This document shows, in pieces, positions 4,836-7,830 of a DNA stretch of 7,830 nucleotides. The number at the start of each line of letters is the position of its first letter. Position 1 is the stretch's first letter. The stretch spans positions 1 to 7,830 of the forward strand of contig PMKA01000415.1 in assembly GCA_003157575.1 (NCBI GenBank), read 5' to 3'. A program made the position numbers and the translations under genes. Below the pieces are notes generated by a model. It was not told the DNA's origin, ran no database searches, and saw nothing but the letters and a program-made list of their open reading frames with translations. Source of the DNA: Opitutia bacterium. Its GTDB lineage: Bacteria > Verrucomicrobiota > Verrucomicrobiia > Opitutales > Opitutaceae.

Positions 4836-7531
4836 GCTCGCGAGGAAAAGCGGCGTTCTGGGCCGTGCTGCCTCTGTTGCTGCTCACAGCCCCGATGCTC
4901 TGGCTGGGGAGGAGTTTCGCCAACCAGCTCGCCTCCGGGCAGCGGTTGCGCGCGCAGCACACCCTTGATTTTCACGCCGAGGTCCTGCAGCGGTCCATCG
5001 ACCGGATCGGGGAAAAGCTCGAGAGCCTCAAGGTGTTTGTCGCCGGGCAGACCGCCGGCGGCAAGGAGGTCGACGGTGCGCAATTCAGCACGTTCGCCTC
5101 CGGCCTCCACGCCAGCTCGAGCTGGATTCGCGCCTTTCAGATCGTCTCCGACGGCGTCATCACCCACACCTATCCGCTCAAGGGCAATGAGACGGTCCTC
5201 GGGCACAATCTGCTGATGGACCCGCGGCCGGCCATCGGCGCCGATGTCACGCGCGCCCTGCGGACGGGCCGCGCCGCAGTCTCCGGGCCGCTCGACCTTG
5301 TCCAGGGTGGATTGGGGATCATCGTCCGCGAGCCCGTCCCGCGCGCCGACGGGGCGCCCGCCCGCCTGGTTGCGATCGTCCTGAACATCGGGCACCTCCT
5401 CGACGAAGCAGGGATCGGCGAAGGCGGCGACAACGACTTCCTGTTCGCCATCCGGCGGGAGTCGGACGGCGTGTTCTTTGGCCCGCCGGCGGTCTTTGAA
5501 CATCAGCCCGTCGTGCGCCGCGTCTCCCTGCCGGACGGCTCCTGGGAGGTCGGCAACTGCCCCCGCGAGGGCTGGCAGACGGGCCTGAGCATGCCGGTTC
5601 TGCTGTTTTACCTGACCGGCGCAGCGATGATCTTCCTGCTTTGCCTGCTGGTCTTCGTGCTGGCGCGCAGCCGCGCGAGTCTGTCGGAGACCGTTCGCGA
5701 AAGGACGGACGCCCTGCGCGCCGAACTGACGGCCCGCAATCTGGTTGAGGACCAGCTCCGGCAAAACTACTCCCTGCTCGTGGCGGTCACCGAGGGGACA
5801 AGCGACGCCGTCTTCGTGAAGGACCTGCGCGGATGCTACCAGATGATCAACTCGGCCGGCGCGGCCTTTTTGGGCAGGGCGCCCGAAGCCATCATCGGAA
5901 AGGCCGACCAGGAGCTGTTCTCCCCGGAAACCGCCGGGGCCATCATGAACGGAGACCGCAAGGTCATCGAGTCCGGCCAGGTCCTGACGCTTGAGGAACG
6001 AGGCACGATCGCGGGCGTCACACGCACCTTGCAGGCCACCAAGGCGCCGTGGAGGGACAAGGATGGCAACATCATCGGCGTCGTCGGCGTCTCGCGCGAC
6101 ATCACGGAAAGCAAGGCCCGCGAGCGTGAGATCGAGCAGTTCAACCGGCTTTATGCCGTCCTGAGCCACGTCGACCAGGCCGTCATGCACGTCGCCTCCC
6201 GGGAACAGCTGTTCCGGGATATCTGCCGGACCATCGTCGAGTCCGGCCGGTTCAAGATGGCGTGGATCGGCTGGCGCGATCCCGGGACGAGCCTGGTCGT
6301 CCCCGTCGGCCAATTCGGCGACGATTCAGGCTATCTCGCCAGGATCAAGGTCTTTGCCGACGACAGGCCCGAAGGCTGCGGCCCGACCGGCACGGCGATC
6401 CGCGAAAACAGGACCTTTGTTTGCGACGACTTCCTCACCGACCAGCGGACTCTGCCATGGCGGGAGGCGGCGGCGAGCCAGGGTTTCCGCGCCTCCGCCG
6501 CCCTGCCCATCCGGTTGCGCGGCGAGGTGCCCGGCGTGCTGACGATCTACGCGAAGGAACCTGGTATTTTTGGCGAAAATGAAGTGGCGCTGCTCGAGGC
6601 GGCGGCGGCGGACATCTCCTTCGCGCTTGAAGTCCTCCGCCGGGAGGGCGAACGGCTGGAGGCGGAACATGCAATCCGGGAGCTGAACGCCCGGCTCGAA
6701 CAGCGCGTCGTCGAACGCACCGCGGAACTGTCAATTGCAAGGGATCGCGCCGAGGCGGCCGACCGCCTGAAGTCCGCATTCCTGGCGACAATGTCGCACG
6801 AGCTGCGCACCCCTCTCAATTCGATCATCGGGTTTACCGGCATCATTCTGCAGGGCCTGCCCGGACCGCTGAACGGGGAGCAGCACAAGCAGCTTGAGAT
6901 GGTCCGCGGAAGCGCGCGGCATCTGCTCGCGCTCATCAACGACGTGCTCGACATTTCCAAGATCGAGGCCGGGCAGCTGGAGGTCGTACGCGAGCCGTTC
7001 GACCTGCGGGCCTCCATCGGAAAGGTCGTCGGCATCATCGAGCCGCTGGCGGGGATGAAGGGCCTGGCGCTGCATGCGGAACTGGCGCCGGACGTGGGCA
7101 GGGCGTCAAGCGACCAGAGGCGGGTCGAACAGGTGCTGCTGAACCTGCTCAACAACGCGGTCAAGTTCACCGAACGCGGCGAGGTCAACTTTCGCGTCTG
7201 GAGGGAAGAATCCCCGACGGGGGCGAACGGCCCCGGCCGGGAGGATGGCAAAGACCGGGGAAACGCCGGCGGAGGCGCCTCTTCTTCCTCTTCCGGCTTC
7301 CTGCTTCATTTCGAGGTGCGCGATACCGGCATCGGCATCAAACCGGGGGATCTCGACACGCTTTTCAAGCCGTTCCGGCAGATTGACGCCGGCCTGACCC
7401 GCCAGCATGAGGGCACGGGCCTGGGCCTGGCAATCTGCCGGCGCCTGGCGGAGCTGATGGGCGGCGAAATCCGGGTCGCCAGCGAATGGGGAAAAGGGAG
7501 CGTTTTCACATTTATCCTTCCGGGCGGCTGA
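4832..7531 (+). CDS. Membrane sensor histidine kinase, TM-CHASE-TM-PAS-GAF-HisKA-HATPase
   Basis: An 899-residue kinase. A hydrophobic helix at about 8-28 and a second at about 254-278 bracket an extracytoplasmic region whose features match a CHASE domain (WIRAFQIVSDGVITHTYPL, then GNETVLGHNLL and the following P-R and REPVP segments). CHASE domains bind small ligands in related receptors; this ligand is unknown. Inside the cell follow PAS (about 313-427, ending VVGVSRDITE), GAF (about 450-602), a coiled coil (about 603-645) and the H-box FLATMSHELRTPLN with H656. The ATPase domain has N-box NLLNNAVKFT (771-780), G1 DTGIGI (831-836), FKPF (845-848) and G2 GTGLGL (861-866). A Gly/Ser-rich insertion (about 794-822) lies between N-box and G1. 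There is no receiver, so phosphate must go to a separate protein; the receiver gene starting 105 bp downstream is the obvious candidate. GTG is the preferred start because of the adjacent ribosome binding site and the intact first membrane helix. Confidence 0.94.
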   Translation: MSSRGKAAFWAVLPLLLLTAPMLWLGRSFANQLASGQRLRAQHTLDFHAEVLQRSIDRIGEKLESLKVFVAGQTAGGKEVDGAQFSTFASGLHASSSWIRAFQIVSDGVITHTYPLKGNETVLGHNLLMDPRPAIGADVTRALRTGRAAVSGPLDLVQGGLGIIVREPVPRADGAPARLVAIVLNIGHLLDEAGIGEGGDNDFLFAIRRESDGVFFGPPAVFEHQPVVRRVSLPDGSWEVGNCPREGWQTGLSMPVLLFYLTGAAMIFLLCLLVFVLARSRASLSETVRERTDALRAELTARNLVEDQLRQNYSLLVAVTEGTSDAVFVKDLRGCYQMINSAGAAFLGRAPEAIIGKADQELFSPETAGAIMNGDRKVIESGQVLTLEERGTIAGVTRTLQATKAPWRDKDGNIIGVVGVSRDITESKAREREIEQFNRLYAVLSHVDQAVMHVASREQLFRDICRTIVESGRFKMAWIGWRDPGTSLVVPVGQFGDDSGYLARIKVFADDRPEGCGPTGTAIRENRTFVCDDFLTDQRTLPWREAAASQGFRASAALPIRLRGEVPGVLTIYAKEPGIFGENEVALLEAAAADISFALEVLRREGERLEAEHAIRELNARLEQRVVERTAELSIARDRAEAADRLKSAFLATMSHELRTPLNSIIGFTGIILQGLPGPLNGEQHKQLEMVRGSARHLLALINDVLDISKIEAGQLEVVREPFDLRASIGKVVGIIEPLAGMKGLALHAELAPDVGRASSDQRRVEQVLLNLLNNAVKFTERGEVNFRVWREESPTGANGPGREDGKDRGNAGGGASSSSSGFLLHFEVRDTGIGIKPGDLDTLFKPFRQIDAGLTRQHEGTGLGLAICRRLAELMGGEIRVASEWGKGSVFTFILPGG

Positions 7532-7559
7532 ACCGGGCGCCGTCGGGACACAAGACCGT

Positions 7560-7588
7560 TTGCTTCTTCTTCATGATAATTGTATACT
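7560..7588 (+). promoter_or_regulatory. Sigma-70-type promoter for the receiver gene
   Basis: TTGCTT (7560-7565) and TATACT (7583-7588) are 17 bases apart. The -10 box matches 5 of 6 consensus positions and lies in an AT-rich island (about 7571-7590) that contrasts with the GC-rich surroundings. Transcription would start near 7595, leaving a leader of about 42 bases. The receiver gene may thus be expressed apart from the upstream kinase, although read-through is also possible because no clear terminator separates them. Confidence 0.5.
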
Positions 7589-7636
7589 TTCACACCCGGC
7601 AAACCCGTTGCGCCTTCCAATTCATCCGGACCCTCC

Positions 7637-7830
7637 ATGAAACCCAGCATACTTCTCATCGAGGATAACGAACAGAACCGTTATCTCGTGACCTATCTTC
7701 TGGAGAAGAACGGCTATGAAGTCGTCCCCGCGGTGTCCGGTCCGCACGGCATCGAGCTGGCCGCCCGGGTCCGGCCCCACCTGGTGTTGCTCGACATCCA
7801 GCTGCCCGGCATGGACGGCTACGAGGTGGC
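7637..7830 (+). CDS. Response regulator receiver domain protein, 5' part only
   Basis: The first 64 codons are present and the gene runs off the window. The sequence opens KPSILLIEDNEQNRYLV, with acidic E9/D10, and reaches the phospho-acceptor D53 in LLDIQLPGMDGYEV. The switch Thr and Lys would lie beyond the edge. The IEDNEQN start and the DIQLPGMDG loop resemble DivK/CheY-like single-domain regulators, but an output domain or a following kinase domain cannot be excluded. The likely kinase partner is the CHASE kinase just upstream. ATG 7637 is chosen because it directly precedes the first receiver beta strand; the ribosome binding site is weak (only GGA near 7628). Confidence 0.88.
   Translation, partial: MKPSILLIEDNEQNRYLVTYLLEKNGYEVVPAVSGPHGIELAARVRPHLVLLDIQLPGMDGYEV

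Noticed and set aside
4643..6313. Minus-strand open frame of 556 codons opposite the CHASE kinase
   Set aside because: It would cover the divergent promoter region and the CHASE, PAS and part of the GAF coding sequence. It has no domain motif and shows the Arg/Asp/Gly bias typical of antisense frames in GC-rich DNA.
7532..7560. Terminator after the CHASE kinase
   Set aside because: The GC-rich sequence after the stop codon has no stable stem followed by a T run, so no terminator is called.

Overview
The window is a GC-rich, tightly packed bacterial region devoted almost wholly to two-component signalling. Every complete gene is a sensor histidine kinase, and a response-regulator gene runs off the right edge. 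The high GC, the long PAS/GAF/CHASE sensor proteins and an apparent GlnD tail suggest a free-living Gram-negative environmental bacterium. The lineage cannot be fixed from this window; Verrucomicrobiota (Opitutaceae-like) is only a weak guess. There are no RNA genes, mobile elements, CRISPR arrays or phage traits.

Layout from left to right: (1) positions 1-150 hold the last 49 codons of a gene whose product ends like the C-terminal ACT domain of the PII uridylyltransferase GlnD. (2) Overlapping it by 8 bases is a soluble kinase of 613 residues with two GAF domains (143-1984, +). (3) After a 99-bp convergent gap comes a soluble hybrid kinase of 815 residues on the minus strand, arranged REC-PAS-PAS-HisKA-HATPase-REC (2084-4531). 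(4) A 300-bp divergent intergenic region (4532-4831) holds candidate promoters for both directions, two inverted repeats between them, a structured leader and a possible 22-codon leader ORF. (5) A membrane kinase of 899 residues follows, arranged TM-CHASE-TM-PAS-GAF-HisKA-HATPase (4832-7531, +). (6) A 105-bp gap carries a good sigma-70-like promoter. (7) A receiver-domain protein starts at 7637 and is cut by the window edge.

As inference: the membrane kinase has no receiver of its own, so the receiver protein just downstream is its most natural partner. The hybrid kinase has receivers at both ends, can take part in a multistep relay, and shares its control region with the membrane kinase. The GAF-GAF kinase looks co-transcribed with the glnD-like gene and has no partner regulator in view. 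All three kinases keep intact H, N, G1 and G2 boxes, and all three receiver domains keep the phospho-acceptor Asp. The families are ordinary. The most unusual material is the 4532-4831 regulatory region and the double-receiver architecture, and I see no clear evidence for a wholly new system.
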